DNA from: Sinotaia quadrata
Taxonomy: Eukaryota > Mollusca > Gastropoda > Architaenioglossa > Viviparidae
Direction: 5' to 3'
Assembly (NCBI GenBank): GCA_028829895.1
Contig: CM054178.1
Location: forward strand, 100,864,058 to 100,928,057
Length of the DNA: 64,000 bases
This document shows, in pieces, positions 63,157 through 64,000 of the stretch. The translations under genes were made by a program, and so were the position numbers. Every line of letters begins with the position of its first letter. The stretch's first letter is position 1. The notes beneath the pieces were generated by a model. That model was not told the DNA's origin, searched no databases, and was given only the letters and a program-made list of their open reading frames with translations.

Positions 63157-64000
63157 GTACAAGAAGTATGTGGCATTGATTGTAGATTTATTGGTATAGA
63201 ATTTTTGTAAATGTTCCTGTTGGTTAGCAGTTGTAATTGCATAGCACCCATTTTGTGTTGTAAATATGGACTATTTTAACTTAAAAGTTGACTTCTTAGT
63301 TCTTTATCACAGACCATTGTCACTGTATAGATATTTAATCACTGTTTATTATAAAATTGTTTAAATATTAATTATGAATATATGTATATAATTTTCTCCA
63401 CCAAAGTGCCAAATTTACAAAAGCTGAATTGTTAATTGTATTCATGTGTAGCTTTCCTTTTTCAATGATTAGTCTAAGAATATTGTTTCCCTTATTCATC
63501 ATACCATAGAAATTAATATATTTCCTTAAAAAGTTCATTTGAAACACCTCTTTGGAATTGCAGTTTTAGTTAGAAATAAAATCTTCATTACATTTACTAC
63601 TTGAATTTATTTTAGAAGGTGATTACAGTAAAATGTTAAACTTTTTTTTGTATTTTGCTGTTGCCTATCAAGTGCTTGTACATTTAAGCTTGCTTTTTTC
63701 TTTTTTTAACCTAATTTAGTTGCACAATTATTTGTGGTGGAGAGTAAATATTTTACAGTATGCTAAATGTATCTGTTACTAAGGACATGACTTTGGTGAC
63801 AGTTTATATTATTTCTCATTGCACTTTTATTGATAATATTTAGTTAATTATTTGTGTAAAAATTCTGCTACTATGTATAGATAACACTGTATACAGAAAT
63901 TCTTTGTTCCTCCATTTTCTTTCTTTAGACTAAACCAACACACAGCACATGTAACAACTTAAAAAATATCTTTAGTACTGGCTGAATGAAAATAGTTTAC
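63157..64000 (+). other. Intron at the right edge
   Basis: AT-rich sequence after the linker exon. No further exon, repeat array or mobile element is recognisable before the window ends, so PDZ6 and beyond lie further right. Confidence 0.7.

Overview
The window is intron-rich animal DNA, most likely from a mollusc or another lophotrochozoan; that taxonomic guess is an inference. The basis is one large gene with small exons and kilobase introns, AT-rich introns full of short tandem arrays, and transposon types common in invertebrates. No bacterial or organelle features were seen.

The only cellular gene I can support is on the + strand: the 5'-middle part of a multiple-PDZ scaffold of the MPDZ/PATJ (InaD-like) family. 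Thirteen exons join in a consistent phase, 2815 nt or 938 complete codons. They encode the second half of PDZ1 (13328-13622), PDZ2 (29698-35203), a linker (35498-35659), PDZ3 (38388-45605), a linker (45745-53579), PDZ4 (54395-about 54955), a linker plus PDZ5 (54855-56133), and a proline-rich post-PDZ5 linker (62470-63156). The upstream part (L27 and first half of PDZ1) and the later PDZ domains are not visible and presumably lie outside. Proteins of this family organise the Crumbs/PALS1 polarity complex and junctional proteins under the membrane; that role is from family knowledge.

The rest is introns dominated by repeats. At 0.4-4.6 kb a 38-bp minisatellite is split by a 3.4-kb hAT transposon with perfect 8-bp target duplications and a decayed GTF2IRD2-type transposase. 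At 5-13 kb there are SINE-like pieces and many arrays. The 16-kb intron (13.6-29.7 kb) holds arrays, a 122-bp hAT MITE, a 1.7-kb LTR-like insertion and a piggyBac-like MITE. Further on are a 1.93-kb probable solo LTR inside a minisatellite (39.2-41.1 kb), a minisatellite grown out of an exon end and its splice donor (45.85-46.83 kb), a dead non-LTR reverse transcriptase (48.0-49.1 kb) and a 1.8-kb pogo/Tigger-like element inside another minisatellite (57.8-59.6 kb).

Two patterns stand out. Four independent large insertions (hAT, two LTR-like, Tigger-like) each sit inside a tandem array. And tandem arrays next to exons carry copies of splice-site-like sequence, most clearly after the exon ending at 45876.
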